The notes beneath the pieces are model-generated. The model was not told the origin of the DNA. It saw only the letters and a program-made list of their open reading frames with translations, and did no database searches. Both the position numbers and the translations under genes were made by a program. 64,000 bases of DNA from Prostheceraeus crozeri (lineage: Eukaryota; Platyhelminthes; Polycladida; Euryleptidae), in assembly GCA_907163375.1 (NCBI GenBank), contig CAJQUW010012523.1, positions 20,004 through 84,003 of the forward strand. Reading direction: 5' to 3'. Position 1 is the first letter of the stretch. The number at the start of each line of letters is the position of its first letter. Positions 29,356-40,284 of this stretch are shown here, piece after piece.

Positions 29356-30143
29356 ATGTGTTCAGCAGATTTAGACAAAATTAATAATCATTTAGAAAAT
29401 TTGACAGAGATTTTGGGTTCATCAAAATTTAGTACGACGTTAAAAATTATAACAACTACTTCATCACACACTTGTAATTTAGAACCCATTCTACATTTGG
29501 AACAAAATAAAAATTATCAAATTGCATTGACTAGTTTCTCTACATTTAACACTATTCAAAACGTTATCAAAGATGTGAATGATCAATTTAGATATTCTAC
29601 TGATAAAGGCAAAACATGGAAAATACTAACTTTTCTTCCTGGTTCTTACGAAGTTGAAACAATATCAAATGAAATTAAGAGACATTTAGGTATATCATTT
29701 AAAGATAAGAAACAATTACATTTTGCAGTTGAACGGCAGTTAATAAATTTTCTCTTACTTTAGACGAAAATCATCAAGTTGATTTTAATCATGATAGATC
29801 ATTGTCAAAGCTATTAGGATTTAATAAACAAACCTATAGTCAAGGTTATCATTTAGGTGAGAAGATTCCAAAAATAACTGAAATAAATTCAATTGTTGTA
29901 CATTGTGACATTATTGAAGGAGGATATATAAATGGTAAATTATCAAATTTAATATTCAGTTTTCCAGCTTTTACTGTACCCATTGGTTATAGATTAAATG
30001 TAATTCCACAAACATTAATATATTTTCCTATTACAAGAAAAACTATTAACAACATTGGCATTAGAATCACTGATGAAAAAGGACAAGAAATAAATTTTGG
30101 AGGTGAAGAGATTATGATAGATCTTTTGGTTCGGGAGGTATAA
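29356..30143 (+). pseudogene. 262-aa-type jelly-roll-like minor structural protein, broken
   Basis: This is the outer copy of the gene intact-looking at 38,560. It begins MCSADLDKINNHLENL and shows the family pattern ILHLEQNKNYQIALTSF, then a GKTWK turn, GSYEVETI, and a late LIYFPITRKTI with a final NFGGEEIMIDLLVREV strand. This family recurs in Mavericks and is related to the larger 472-aa protein of the left element. A virion role such as penton is inferred. About one break. Confidence 0.7.
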
Positions 30144-30230
30144 ACTCCCACGCGAAGCTAGAGAAGTTTAATTTTCTTCTTCTTTAGAAACAAAAAATAA
30201 AAAAAATAAAAATAAATTTTTTTATTAAAA

Positions 30231-30998
30231 AATGAGTGAACTACCTCCATTAAATAAAAAAAACTTAAATTTAATCATCATCCAAATTTATCTAATAAAG
30301 TTTTGTCAGTTATTTGTGGAAGATCAGGATGTGGAAAAACATATCTATTATTTAAAATTTTAACGACTCCAAATTTTTTGGATTATAACAATCTTATAAT
30401 TTATACAACAACGGCAGAACAACCCGTCTATCAATTTTTAAAATATGGATTTGAAAATAATCTTAAAAAAACAGCAATTGCTTCATTATTCAAAGAATAT
30501 GAAAAATCTGAAGATGAAGAAGAAATAAGTTCGTGGTGTGAAGAAGCAGCAAAAAATAATCAGTTAGTAGAATCTAATAAAAATAACCATATAAAGATAC
30601 AATTAATAGATGATAGTGGTAATATGCAAGATCCTAGTAAACTAGATAAAACAATGAAACATTGTGTAATTTTTGATGATTGTGTTAATGATAGAAATCA
30701 GTCAGTTCAGAGAAATTATTTCACAAGAGGTAGACATAATAACTGTAGTGTATTTTATTTAACACAAAGTATGTATTCATTAGACGGAAGTGTTATTAGA
30801 AAGAATGCAAATATATTTATACTATTTGAAATAAATGCAAGAAACTTAAGTGATTTGTTAAGAGATTTATGCGTAAGAAATAAAGATGAATTTAAACAAT
30901 CGTGTAATAATGCTTGGTCAAAAGATTATGGCTTCATTACAATTAGTATTGATAAAAAAATTCATGAAAGAGTTATAGAAAATATTTTCGCGGAGTGA
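30231..30998 (+). CDS. Packaging ATPase of outer Polinton
   Basis: A32/FtsK-like P-loop ATPase. Walker A is GRSGCGKT (28 bases into the supported frame beginning at 30,303) and Walker B is CVIFDDC, followed by a sensor strand SVFYLTQSMYSL. The frame gives 231 aa from 30,303. Homology appears to begin slightly earlier, and the natural start is uncertain, so the span begins at the ATG after the AAAAAA stretch. Nearly identical to 39,508-40,203. The function is DNA translocation into capsids. Confidence 0.88.
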
Positions 30999-31078
30999 TA
31001 AAAATATACAAATATAGTGTTATAATATTTTTTTATTTTATGTATATATGAAATTTGTCTATCTTAGAAATTAGAAAA

Positions 31079-34000
31079 TTAAAAAGGTTCAGTAGTTATT
31101 CCATCAGGTAAAATTTTTCTTTTATCATCAAATGGATCTAATGCTAATTTATGTTCTTCTTTTAAATACATGTTACGTTTTTTTGAATTAAGTCTATAAT
31201 TACATGCTGTTTTTATTTCATTATTAAATAATGCATTTTTATAATCTTGAAATGTTATTTGATTAGCCACTGATGCCTTTGAAATTCCTTTTAATGTTTT
31301 ATGTGTTTTAATATTATTAGTTGTACCATAACAGTAACATTTAGATTTTAAAAATATAGCTTCTGTTATGAAATCTTCATTTCCTTCTAATTCATCTTTT
31401 ACTTTACATAAATCAGAAGGATGAATGATATCTTTTATTTTATTAATTTCTTCATCAGGTGTAGAATTATACGGTATTGTTAATTCTAAGAAAACAGAAT
31501 CGGTATCTGTAAAGTGTAATTTATAGTTTTTGCCATAAGCAGGTGCTAAATAATCATATATAAATCTATACATAAATAGTTTAGCTAATTCTAATATAGT
31601 GAAACCAATGAAATTAAACTTATCATGTTTTACGCTGATTCGACGTAAATGTACAGCACATAGTTCATCACTAAATCTAGTAGTTCTTTTATATGTAGGT
31701 TTCCTTGTTAAATTTTGAAACCTATCTTTATCATAAACTATTTCAATATTTTGTCTATTACGCACATTTTCTAAAGTCTTACCATAAAATGCATTATTCA
31801 TTAATTTGAAGAACACGTTTCCAAAATCATCTTTATTTCTTTTAGCTATTTTGCGTTTTTCAATATTGAACTCTATATAATTTTTTAACCACCTAGATTT
31901 TTGATAAAATAGTTTTCGATGTATTTTGGTGAGAATCATTCCATGATCTAAATACCAATCTAGCATTCTTCCTTCAACAACATACTTTCCTTTATTGCTT
32001 TGTGTTAACATAAGTTTTTTTGTTGGTCTGTATTTTTTAGGAATTAAAGATTTTTGATAATCTGAAAAATCTTCTATATTAGGAATTTTGTTTTCGGGAC
32101 AGAAAGGAAAATATTTTGTTTTATCTTTTATTTCATCAGGGTATACTAAATCAACTTCATATATATAACCATGATTATAATTTCCATCATATGTTTTTTG
32201 ATAATCTAGAATATTACACCATGACATTTCACCTGTTGGTAATTCTTGTATCATGCAAGAAGAATATAAGCTATTAAAATCATAATATAACAAATAGTTT
32301 TCTCTCATGAATTCATCAATTGCATTTTCACGTTCTACTCCTTCTCGTTTCGTTCGAAAAATTTCTAATATTTTTTCTTTTTCTTCTGGAGATAAAGGTT
32401 TCATTATTCCATATTCTTGTGGATTTACTTTCTTATTATAACATTTAACATATCTATTACCTAAAACTGATGAAACTCCACCTCTAATTCCAGATTCAAA
32501 AAATAATAATTTATCATATGTATTTTCTTTATAATGTTTAAGTTTAACATTTGTATGTTTTAATCCTGCTAGCCATGTTAAACCTGGTGTAGAATAACAA
32601 TAACATGGATCTATTCCGTAATATTCTAAACACATATCACGAAAGTTTTCAAAAAGATCAGCTAGTATTAATACATCTATCTGAAGATATTTCATTGTAT
32701 AATCATACATTGTTTTACAATTTAACTCTCTCCAATTCTTTTCAGCTTCTGCATAGTCTTCGTCAGATAATTTTGATTGTTTTAATGTTGATTTAAATTT
32801 ATTTATTGGAGGAAGTTGTTTTTCTTCCATAATTTTATTCACAGAATTAAAATCAGTCTTCGACTGTGAACCACAGGTTTTATCACCAGTTATATCAGTC
32901 TTCGACTGTGAGCCACAGGTTAAATATTCATACGGAAATATGCCTTTTAAAGGTTTTAAATTATATTTATTTAATATTTTACATTGTTCAGATTTCAAAG
33001 TTTTTCCCATAACATCTAATGAATAAGGAGTAAAAAATCTAAATGCCTCTAAAATTCTAATGCAACCTAATTGCATTGAAAAATATTCTTCCTCTGTTTT
33101 ACATAGTACATTTATTTGTTGTTGTTGTAATTTTTCAGATGAAAATAAATCTTTCATTACTAGATGGAAATCATATTTAGAACCATTATAGAAATATAAA
33201 GGAACAAAGTTATATTTAAATTTATTAGCATTAAGATTACAAGAATTATGTGCTGCACCTCTATATAATCCATTTAGATGATCATGATCTTTTACCTTAT
33301 CAAGATATCTACCTTTGCCATTTTTATAATTTTTTGTAAATTCTCTTCCACAGTAATAACATTTTGTTTCATTAATAAAATTTAATTTTTCTTTTTCTGT
33401 TAATGGCATCATCGGTATATTTGTTTCAAGCAATTGTGAAAAATAATTTTGTAATTCTTCTACTTTCTTTGTAAACATTTCTGAACTATCTTCACCATAG
33501 TATTGAAAATATTCTGATTTAAATAATTCAGGATAATTTGAATGAATGTACATTCCCCAATATAATGGTTTTTGTTCAAATAAATATTTTTCTTTACTTT
33601 GTTCAGATGCACTTTTTTCATAATTAAAAACCGAAGGTTCTAGGGCTTGGCCCGTACCATTTTCAGAATTATAATTTTCAGAATCGGGTGAAGCCCTGGA
33701 ACTTTCCGTTCGATTTTGTGTCACATTAACATTATAAGCTTCAAAATCACAATAAATAGTAAAGGGTACTTTATTTTTAAAATACCATTTATTATATTCT
33801 AAATAATCATCTTTTGGAAATGTGTTTCTGACTGCTTCATTTTGTTGACAATTCTCCAAATGTCTATTCATTTCTTCTTTAGTTCTAAAACTTGTCATAC
33901 ATTGAATACAAGGAAAATTTGTATTATCTGAAGTTTTTGTGAATATAGAAACATCTTTACACAATATAAAATGACCCTGATAATATAATATATTCCCTTG

Positions 34001-35620
34001 AGCTGGTTGTTTTGACTGTTCTAGTTTTTCAAATTTATCTTGATATATTTCATGTGTTTCATTAATTTCTTTTGCAAGATTAAATGTATTTCGATGAAAA
34101 TTTTGATTTAATATTTGTAGCTGATAACTATATTCTTTATCATATTGTTCTTTATATTGTTGTAGACACTTTTTTAAAGATTCATTTATTTTTTGATTGG
34201 TTTCATTTTCTTCATTATTTAATTCTTTATTGTCATCATTTAATTTTTGAATCGTTTCTATCTTATTTTCATATTTATGGCCATTTTCTTGTACTAATAT
34301 TTTTGTTTGTTGTTGATAATCTGTTTTACATTTTTGTAAACTTTCATTTAAATTTTGTAATTTTTGTTGATATTCTAAAGATAAAGATGAATAATCGGAA
34401 TCATTATCATAATTATAATTAATTCCTTTATAATTATTATGATTAATCATTATTGGTGATAGTGTTTTAACAAGTTCAAATTTTTCAGTACATATTATAT
34501 TTCCTTGGTAAAAAATATTATGATGCATGTAATTTCCTCTATCATTATATACTATTTCTGATTGACATAAATTTTTATTATTCAAATAAAATTTTTTTGA
34601 ATCTGAGTAAAGTGGAGTAATTTTACCAATAGAAACATAATTCACATTTAATTCAAAAACATTTACTTCTATTAAATTTTTATTCTTTTTATGAAACTTT
34701 ATTAATCTATTATAATCATATGGAAATTCATGTAAGCCATCAGAAAGATCAAATTCATTTATGTATTCTTCTTTATTATAATGACTTAGTCTTTCTTTAT
34801 GATATTCTGCAGGATGTAAATGTGCTATAATACTCCACAGAAAACAATAATCATCTTCATTTTTTATGTTGATTATTTGTGGTGAACTGAAAGGTAAATG
34901 AACATAACTACCACCAGTATTATTTTTATATTTATCAATTACTATTTTCTTAGATAGTATTTTAACAAATCTCCAACCAGATTCACGTAACTGGGCTTCA
35001 ATTATACAATTTTCTAATTTAAGTATCATCGATTCAAATATGGGTTGTATATCATTTACATTATGAATTTCTTGTGAATTTGTAAAATGTCCTTGTATTA
35101 TTTCTTCAGGAATTCCATCAGGTCCATTTTTTGTATAAAGTACTTCTACATTCATATAACATTTGAAAGATTTCTTAAATATATTATAAAAGTTGGTTAG
35201 AATATCAGAAAAAGTTTTATCGGTTTCATTATATTCAAAAGACTGATTAAATAAATATTTTATATTTGCTAAGGCTTCATCGGTTCGTTCAGCTTCATCA
35301 AATTCATCAGTATCGCTAAATAAATATCTTCCATCTGGTACGGGCGAAGCCCTAGAACCTTCGGTTTGTATGGTCTCATCTTCACTATTAAAAACTTTTT
35401 TATATTCCGAATGTGAATAATCATCAAACATTTTTCTAACTTTTATATCAGTAGGCAATGTTTCTAGATAGTTTTTATAACTATTTAATTTTAATATATT
35501 TCCTTCATCAACTCGTTCTACATTTTGTAAATGCAATTTACTATTTAAATGAGATTGATAACTTCTTTTTGTTTGCAACTTTTTTTTACATAAGACACAA
35601 TAAAACTTGGTATTTTCCAT
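31079..35620 (-). CDS. Protein-primed DNA polymerase B, about 1,513 aa (outer)
   Basis: The start is placed at 35,620 (MENTKFYC after a run of A). In order: a U1-like C2H2 finger (about residues 7-30), a long N-terminal region with coiled coil (about 420-560), and a second C2H2 (CIQCMTSFRTKEEMNRH). Then come exonuclease motif I YCDFEAY (about 623), a Cys/His endonuclease-VII-like insert CYYCGREF ... DHDHLNGLYRGAAHNSC (about 750-800), exo II NGSKYDFHL, exo III YLQIDVLILADLF, motif A YDFNSLYSS (about 1,115), motif B KLMNNAFYGKT (about 1,270), motif C FTDTDSVFLEL (about 1,370) and thumb KGISKASV. This is the largest gene and would replicate the element. GC-rich hairpin insertions lie within the frame. 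It looks whole. Confidence 0.95.
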   Translation of the reverse strand: MENTKFYCVLCKKKLQTKRSYQSHLNSKLHLQNVERVDEGNILKLNSYKNYLETLPTDIKVRKMFDDYSHSEYKKVFNSEDETIQTEGSRASPVPDGRYLFSDTDEFDEAERTDEALANIKYLFNQSFEYNETDKTFSDILTNFYNIFKKSFKCYMNVEVLYTKNGPDGIPEEIIQGHFTNSQEIHNVNDIQPIFESMILKLENCIIEAQLRESGWRFVKILSKKIVIDKYKNNTGGSYVHLPFSSPQIINIKNEDDYCFLWSIIAHLHPAEYHKERLSHYNKEEYINEFDLSDGLHEFPYDYNRLIKFHKKNKNLIEVNVFELNVNYVSIGKITPLYSDSKKFYLNNKNLCQSEIVYNDRGNYMHHNIFYQGNIICTEKFELVKTLSPIMINHNNYKGINYNYDNDSDYSSLSLEYQQKLQNLNESLQKCKTDYQQQTKILVQENGHKYENKIETIQKLNDDNKELNNEENETNQKINESLKKCLQQYKEQYDKEYSYQLQILNQNFHRNTFNLAKEINETHEIYQDKFEKLEQSKQPAQGNILYYQGHFILCKDVSIFTKTSDNTNFPCIQCMTSFRTKEEMNRHLENCQQNEAVRNTFPKDDYLEYNKWYFKNKVPFTIYCDFEAYNVNVTQNRTESSRASPDSENYNSENGTGQALEPSVFNYEKSASEQSKEKYLFEQKPLYWGMYIHSNYPELFKSEYFQYYGEDSSEMFTKKVEELQNYFSQLLETNIPMMPLTEKEKLNFINETKCYYCGREFTKNYKNGKGRYLDKVKDHDHLNGLYRGAAHNSCNLNANKFKYNFVPLYFYNGSKYDFHLVMKDLFSSEKLQQQQINVLCKTEEEYFSMQLGCIRILEAFRFFTPYSLDVMGKTLKSEQCKILNKYNLKPLKGIFPYEYLTCGSQSKTDITGDKTCGSQSKTDFNSVNKIMEEKQLPPINKFKSTLKQSKLSDEDYAEAEKNWRELNCKTMYDYTMKYLQIDVLILADLFENFRDMCLEYYGIDPCYCYSTPGLTWLAGLKHTNVKLKHYKENTYDKLLFFESGIRGGVSSVLGNRYVKCYNKKVNPQEYGIMKPLSPEEKEKILEIFRTKREGVERENAIDEFMRENYLLYYDFNSLYSSCMIQELPTGEMSWCNILDYQKTYDGNYNHGYIYEVDLVYPDEIKDKTKYFPFCPENKIPNIEDFSDYQKSLIPKKYRPTKKLMLTQSNKGKYVVEGRMLDWYLDHGMILTKIHRKLFYQKSRWLKNYIEFNIEKRKIAKRNKDDFGNVFFKLMNNAFYGKTLENVRNRQNIEIVYDKDRFQNLTRKPTYKRTTRFSDELCAVHLRRISVKHDKFNFIGFTILELAKLFMYRFIYDYLAPAYGKNYKLHFTDTDSVFLELTIPYNSTPDEEINKIKDIIHPSDLCKVKDELEGNEDFITEAIFLKSKCYCYGTTNNIKTHKTLKGISKASVANQITFQDYKNALFNNEIKTACNYRLNSKKRNMYLKEEHKLALDPFDDKRKILPDGITTEPF

Positions 35621-35763
35621 TTTTTTTATTTTTTTAGAGAAAATTTGTGTTTTAATTTTAGATATAAACATTCTAATATCTAGGACTTGAGTGTTATTTT
35701 ATATTATTATATATTTCACGTTCTTTAGTTATTTTTTTCTTTATCATATTAAGTTTTATCATA

Positions 35764-36285
35764 TTAAGTTTCATCATATAATGTTTTATCAAAAGATAAT
35801 TTAAATTTATTTTCACTAACTATTGATTCTTCATCATCATAAATTGATTCTTCATCATCATCATAAATTGTTTCTTCATCATCATAAATTACACTTTTTG
35901 GTATAGGATGCCCTTCCATGATAGGATACCATTCTCTTATTGGAATATCTAACTCTAAATTACATTTTTTATCTGATAATAATATAATAGAGAAAAATAT
36001 TGGTCTTTGATCTCTTTTGGAAAATTTAATAACACCACCATAATCTGAATCACTTTTAGTTTTTATTAAAGATGATAAAATTTTAAATTGATTAGATGTA
36101 AATCCTAATTTAAATTTTGTAGACCCGACACATAGTTGTCTAACAGTATCTTCAACTATACCATCATTATTATTTTCAATTGTAAGAAAATGAAATTTAG
36201 ATAAATTTTTATAATTACTAATATTTTTATAATCTTTTTTACCATTTACACCTTTTTCAGATGTTACAGAATCATCATTATTATC
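35764..36285 (-). pseudogene. 419-aa-type protein, C-terminal part (outer; cut by insertion)
   Basis: This matches the C-terminal portion of the gene at 45,065-46,324. Features are QLCVGSTKFKLGFTSNQFK, a beta-rich core and an acidic repeat tail of YDDEE/YDDDEE units. The gene is interrupted at 36,285 by the inner Polinton; the N-terminal portion resumes at 53,456. The function is unknown; the fold is predicted to be beta-rich. The acidic tail varies in length through a trinucleotide-like repeat (CATCAT on +). Confidence 0.85.
36280..36285. other. Target site duplication ATTATC, left copy
   Basis: These are the six bases immediately left of the inner Polinton. The same ATTATC lies at 53,456-53,461, and the uninterrupted sister gene (near 45,551) has one copy. 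A 6-bp duplication is the known Polinton signature. Confidence 0.95.
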
Positions 36286-36776
36286 AGTAATGGGCAAAAG
36301 ACCGTTCCAGGACACCATAAAATCAGAAAAAATAGTATCTTTAAAAACGACATAAATTCATGAATTTGAACCCTTTTTCAGGTTTTTAAGACCTAAATAC
36401 ATGAATTTAGTCCATTCAAAAAGTACCATTTTTCAAAAATGGTACTTTTTAAAAACGACATAAATTCATGAATTTGAACCCTTTTTCAGGTTATGAAGAC
36501 CTAAATTCACAAATTTGGGCGTTTTTAAAAATACCCAATTTTTCAAATTTTTCAAAATCTCAAATTTGAGAATTACAATTTTCACCGCTTAAATCATGAC
36601 CGTTCTAGGACACCGAAAAAATCATAAAAGTTAAGAATCTCAAAATTTGAGAATTACAATTTTCAGCCCCGCCAAAATCATGACCGTTCCAGGACACCGA
36701 AAATTAGTATTTTTAAAAACGTCTTTTAAATCCATTTTTCAGGTTTTTAAAATATATCATGTGACTAAAAATATTT
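36286..36776 (+). repeat. Left terminal inverted repeat, inner Polinton
   Basis: This matches the complement of 52,959-53,455. Internal structure: an ACCGTTCCAGGACACC word three times (about 36,301, 36,600 and 36,684), a doubled block around CATGAATTTGAACCC, and a strong hairpin at about 36,416-36,451 with stem AAAAAGTACCATTTTT-like arms. Repeated internal words may be binding sites for the terminal protein or polymerase; this is inference. Confidence 0.95.
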
Positions 36777-36784
36777 CTTTAAAA

Positions 36785-37441
36785 ATGGAAGAAACAAAAG
36801 TGGAAGGAACTTCAGAAATGGAAGGAACCTCAAGAATATATCCTTCGTTATCATATGAACGTAGTTCTACTTTAATGGACATTGAAAAGATTAACATTGA
36901 AAAAATGAATAAAGAAAAACACAAAGATAGAGTTAGGTATATGAAAGATAAGGAATCTCAATTATTATTAAGATTAGAGCATTATAAAAAATTAAGAAAG
37001 AGATGGACTAAAGTTAAGAATGTAACACAAGGAATTGGCATATTCTTAACAATAAGTTTAGGTGCTTTAACAATTGTTATATCTTCAGGTGTTTTAGTAA
37101 TTCCAGTAGTTGCTACAGCTTTAACAGGTACGGGTGTTTTTGCAACTTCACTTGTTACAATGTTAGATAAATCTTTAATAACTAAGAAACGAAAATCATT
37201 AAAAACTAAGCATTTACATATTAAAGAAGTCTATGATAAACTACATTACTACTTTCAAAGAGTATGTGATGATAATGTTATTACGTTAGATGAGATTGAA
37301 AAATTTGATCAAATAGCTAATGAAGTAAATCAAATATCATTTCAATCACAGACAGAAAAAGTTGATGATAAAAATAAAAAGGATGGCAAAATTTCTAGTG
37401 ATGCTAAAATTTCTAATGAAGAAAATGACAAATTTTTTTAG
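36785..37441 (+). CDS. 218-aa membrane protein (inner copy)
   Basis: Practically identical to the outer copy at 27,586: charged coiled-coil N-terminal half, two adjacent hydrophobic segments around residues 90-130, and a C-terminal helical part. The ATG follows TTTAAAA directly inside the left terminal repeat boundary, so it is the first gene of the element. No enzymatic motif. A role at membranes or in assembly is only suggested by the hydrophobic pair. Confidence 0.75.
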   Translation: MEETKVEGTSEMEGTSRIYPSLSYERSSTLMDIEKINIEKMNKEKHKDRVRYMKDKESQLLLRLEHYKKLRKRWTKVKNVTQGIGIFLTISLGALTIVISSGVLVIPVVATALTGTGVFATSLVTMLDKSLITKKRKSLKTKHLHIKEVYDKLHYYFQRVCDDNVITLDEIEKFDQIANEVNQISFQSQTEKVDDKNKKDGKISSDAKISNEENDKFF

Positions 37442-37633
37442 AAGAGCTAAAAACTTTAAGCGAAAATTTAAGCAAAACTTTATTGAACAAAACTTTATTA
37501 AACAAAACTTAAAACGAGAAAACTTTAAACGAAAAGATGTCAAACAACAAAGCAATAAAAAAATAATTTGTTCAGTAAAATGTTTTTGCTGTATTCCAAT
37601 GTTACGACAAAATTCAAATATTATATTTTAAAA

Positions 37634-38455
37634 ATGGATAAAATTAGAGCTGATAATTTTAAAAGAATAAAACAATTAGAAGAGTTAATAAAACAAAGAA
37701 ATATTATTAAAGAAAATCATCTTCAACATAGAATGATAAAAGCTGGTATTCAATCTGATATGTTTGAAAAAATGCAGCAAACCGAGCAAGTAAAAACTGA
37801 TTTTGAGAAAACTATGAAACCATTTAAAACTCTTGAAAAAGAAAGTACAAATAATGATAAACAAATTGATATAACAGATCCAGAGCACAAAACTGTATTA
37901 GATGACTATGGATTACTAGAATCAAACATTAATAAGAAATTACCAAAATCTATGCAATTTGAACATTCTATCTCATTTATAGATGGAAAAACAATACCTA
38001 GATTTTATCTCGGACAAAAAGAAATATTTCCACAACCTTTTCGAGGTATAATTTTTTCACCAGATAAATCTCCTTTTAATTTAGATAGAAATTTTGTTAA
38101 TCTTTTAAGAGGAGCAGATTTAAATAATTATGCTGTAGAAGATCTCATAAAATATAAAGCTATGTTAGACAGAGTTGGTGCAGTAAAATCTCTTAGACGT
38201 TATAAACAATTAGAAAATTTATTATCAACGGGAGTTAAAGTAGGGAAAGGTTTATCTGAAAAACAGAAAACTGAAACAACTGTATTTTTACCAGATGATC
38301 CACAAGAATTACTAAATAGATTAAATATTTTAATATCTGCAATAAAAGAAGGACATAATTCTAGTTTCAATGAAATTCATGCTATATTGAAAAGACTGTT
38401 AGAAAAGAAGATTCTAAATGAAGAGGATTATAAAAGTATAACCGGTCATCTCTGA
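37634..38455 (+). CDS. Uncharacterised 273-aa protein (inner copy)
   Basis: Near-identical sibling of 28,435-29,259: a long charged N-terminal helix, the FEHSISFIDGKTIPRFYLG core and a helical C-terminal bundle. The C-terminus differs over the last few residues from the outer copy, next to a GC-rich hairpin (GGGCTTCGCCC near 38,465), which suggests hairpin-associated variation. Function unknown. Confidence 0.65.
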   Translation: MDKIRADNFKRIKQLEELIKQRNIIKENHLQHRMIKAGIQSDMFEKMQQTEQVKTDFEKTMKPFKTLEKESTNNDKQIDITDPEHKTVLDDYGLLESNINKKLPKSMQFEHSISFIDGKTIPRFYLGQKEIFPQPFRGIIFSPDKSPFNLDRNFVNLLRGADLNNYAVEDLIKYKAMLDRVGAVKSLRRYKQLENLLSTGVKVGKGLSEKQKTETTVFLPDDPQELLNRLNILISAIKEGHNSSFNEIHAILKRLLEKKILNEEDYKSITGHL

Positions 38456-38559
38456 TGTCTTTAAGGGCTTCGCCCGTAGCTGAAATATGTTGTTGTTTTT
38501 AATTTTTCATAAAAAAAATATTTCATAAAAAAATATTTATTTAATTTTTTAGTTTAAAA

Positions 38560-39348
38560 ATGTGTTCAGCAGATTTAGACAAAATTAATAATCATTTAGA
38601 AAATTTGACAGAGATTTTGGGTTCATCAAAATTTAGTACGACGTTAAAAATTATAACAACTACTTCATCACACACTTGTAATTTAGAACCCATTCTACAT
38701 TTGGAACAAAATAAAAATTATCAAATTGCATTGACTAGTTTCTCTACATTTAACACTATTCAAAACGTTATCAAAGATGTGAATGATCAATTTAGATATT
38801 CTACTGATAAAGGCAAAACATGGAAAATACTAACTTTTCTTCCTGGTTCTTACGAAGTTGAAACAATATCAAATGAAATTAAGAGACATTTAGGTATATC
38901 ATTTAAAGATAAGAAACAATTACATTTTGCAGTTGAACCGGCAGTTAATAAATTTTCTCTTACTTTAGACGAAAATCATCAAGTTGATTTTAATCATGAT
39001 AGATCATTGTCAAAGCTATTAGGATTTAATAAACAAACCTATAGTCAAGGTTATCATTTAGGTGAGAAGATTCCAAAAATAACTGAAATAAATTCAATTG
39101 TTGTACATTGTGACATTATTGAAGGAGGATATATAAATGGTAAATTATCAAATTTAATATTCAGTTTTCCAGCTTTTACTGTACCCATTGGTTATAGATT
39201 AAATGTAATTCCACAAACATTAATATATTTTCCTATTACAAGAAAAACTATTAACAACATTGGCATTAGAATCACTGATGAGAAAGGACAAGAAATAAAT
39301 TTTGGAGGTGAAGAGATTATGATAGATCTTTTGGTTCGGGAGGTATAA
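38560..39348 (+). CDS. 262-aa jelly-roll-like minor structural protein (inner)
   Basis: The frame is open from an ATG preceded by TTTAAAA. The family signatures are all present: LEPILHLEQNKNYQIALTSF, NDQFRYSTDKGKTWK, GSYEVETI, SKLLGFNKQTY, LIYFPITRKTI and the final strand NFGGEEIMIDLLVREV. The pattern of alternating hydrophobics indicates an all-beta fold. The larger left-element protein at 5,421 shares its family architecture. A likely virion component (penton-type or vertex protein), inferred from universality among Mavericks. Confidence 0.75.
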   Translation: MCSADLDKINNHLENLTEILGSSKFSTTLKIITTTSSHTCNLEPILHLEQNKNYQIALTSFSTFNTIQNVIKDVNDQFRYSTDKGKTWKILTFLPGSYEVETISNEIKRHLGISFKDKKQLHFAVEPAVNKFSLTLDENHQVDFNHDRSLSKLLGFNKQTYSQGYHLGEKIPKITEINSIVVHCDIIEGGYINGKLSNLIFSFPAFTVPIGYRLNVIPQTLIYFPITRKTINNIGIRITDEKGQEINFGGEEIMIDLLVREV

Positions 39349-39434
39349 ACTCCCACGCGAAGCTAGAGAAGTTTAATTTTCTTCTTCTTCTTTAAAAACA
39401 AAAATAAAATAAAAATAAATTTTTTTATCAAAAA

Positions 39435-40203
39435 ATGAGTGAAGTGCTACCATTAAATAAAAAAAAAACTTAAATTTAATCATCATCCAAATTTATCTAA
39501 TAAAGTTTTGTCAGTTATTTGTGGAAGATCAGGTTGCGGAAAAACGTATCTATTATTTAAAATTTTAACGACTCCAAATTTTTTGGATTATAACAATCTT
39601 ATAATTTATACAACAACGGCAGAACAACCCGTCTATCAATTTTTAAAATATGGATTTGAAAATAATCTTAAAAAAACAGCAATTGCTTCATTATTCAAAG
39701 AATATGAAAAATCTGAAGATGAAGAAGAAATAAGTTCGTGGTGTGAAGAAGCAGCAAAAAATAATCAGTTAGTAGAATCTAATAAAAATAACCATATAAA
39801 GATACAATTAATAGATGATAGTGGTAATATGCAAGATCCTAGTAAACTAGATAAAACAATGAAACATTGTGTAATTTTTGATGATTGTGTTAATGATAGA
39901 AATCAGTCAGTTCAGAGAAATTATTTCACAAGAGGTAGACATAATAACTGTAGTGTATTTTATCTAACACAAAGTATGTATTCATTAGACGGAAGTGTTA
40001 TTAGAAAGAATGCAAATATATTTATACTATTTGAAATAAATGCAAGAAACTTAAGTGATTTGTTAAGAGATTTATGCGTAAGAAATAAAGATGAATTTAA
40101 ACAATCGTGTAATAATGCTTGGTCAAAAGATTATGGCTTCATTACAATTAATATTGATAAAAAAATTCATGAAAGAGTTATCGAAAATATTTTCGCGGAG
40201 TGA
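39435..40203 (+). CDS. Packaging ATPase (inner copy)
   Basis: A32/FtsK-like ATPase almost identical to the outer one: Walker A GRSGCGKT, Walker B CVIFDDC, sensor strand SVFYLTQS. The supported frame begins at 39,508 (231 aa); the true start is uncertain and probably lies shortly upstream. It is located before, and convergent with, the polymerase gene. Confidence 0.88.
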
Positions 40204-40284
40204 TAAAAATATACAAATATAGTGTTACAATATTTTTTTTATTTTATATATATATCAAATTTGTCCATCTTAGAAATTAGAAAA

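Noticed and set aside
32605-34422. + strand frames inside the polymerase B gene
   Set aside because: They are antisense shadows of the long minus-strand polymerase frame, with hydrophobic low-complexity composition.
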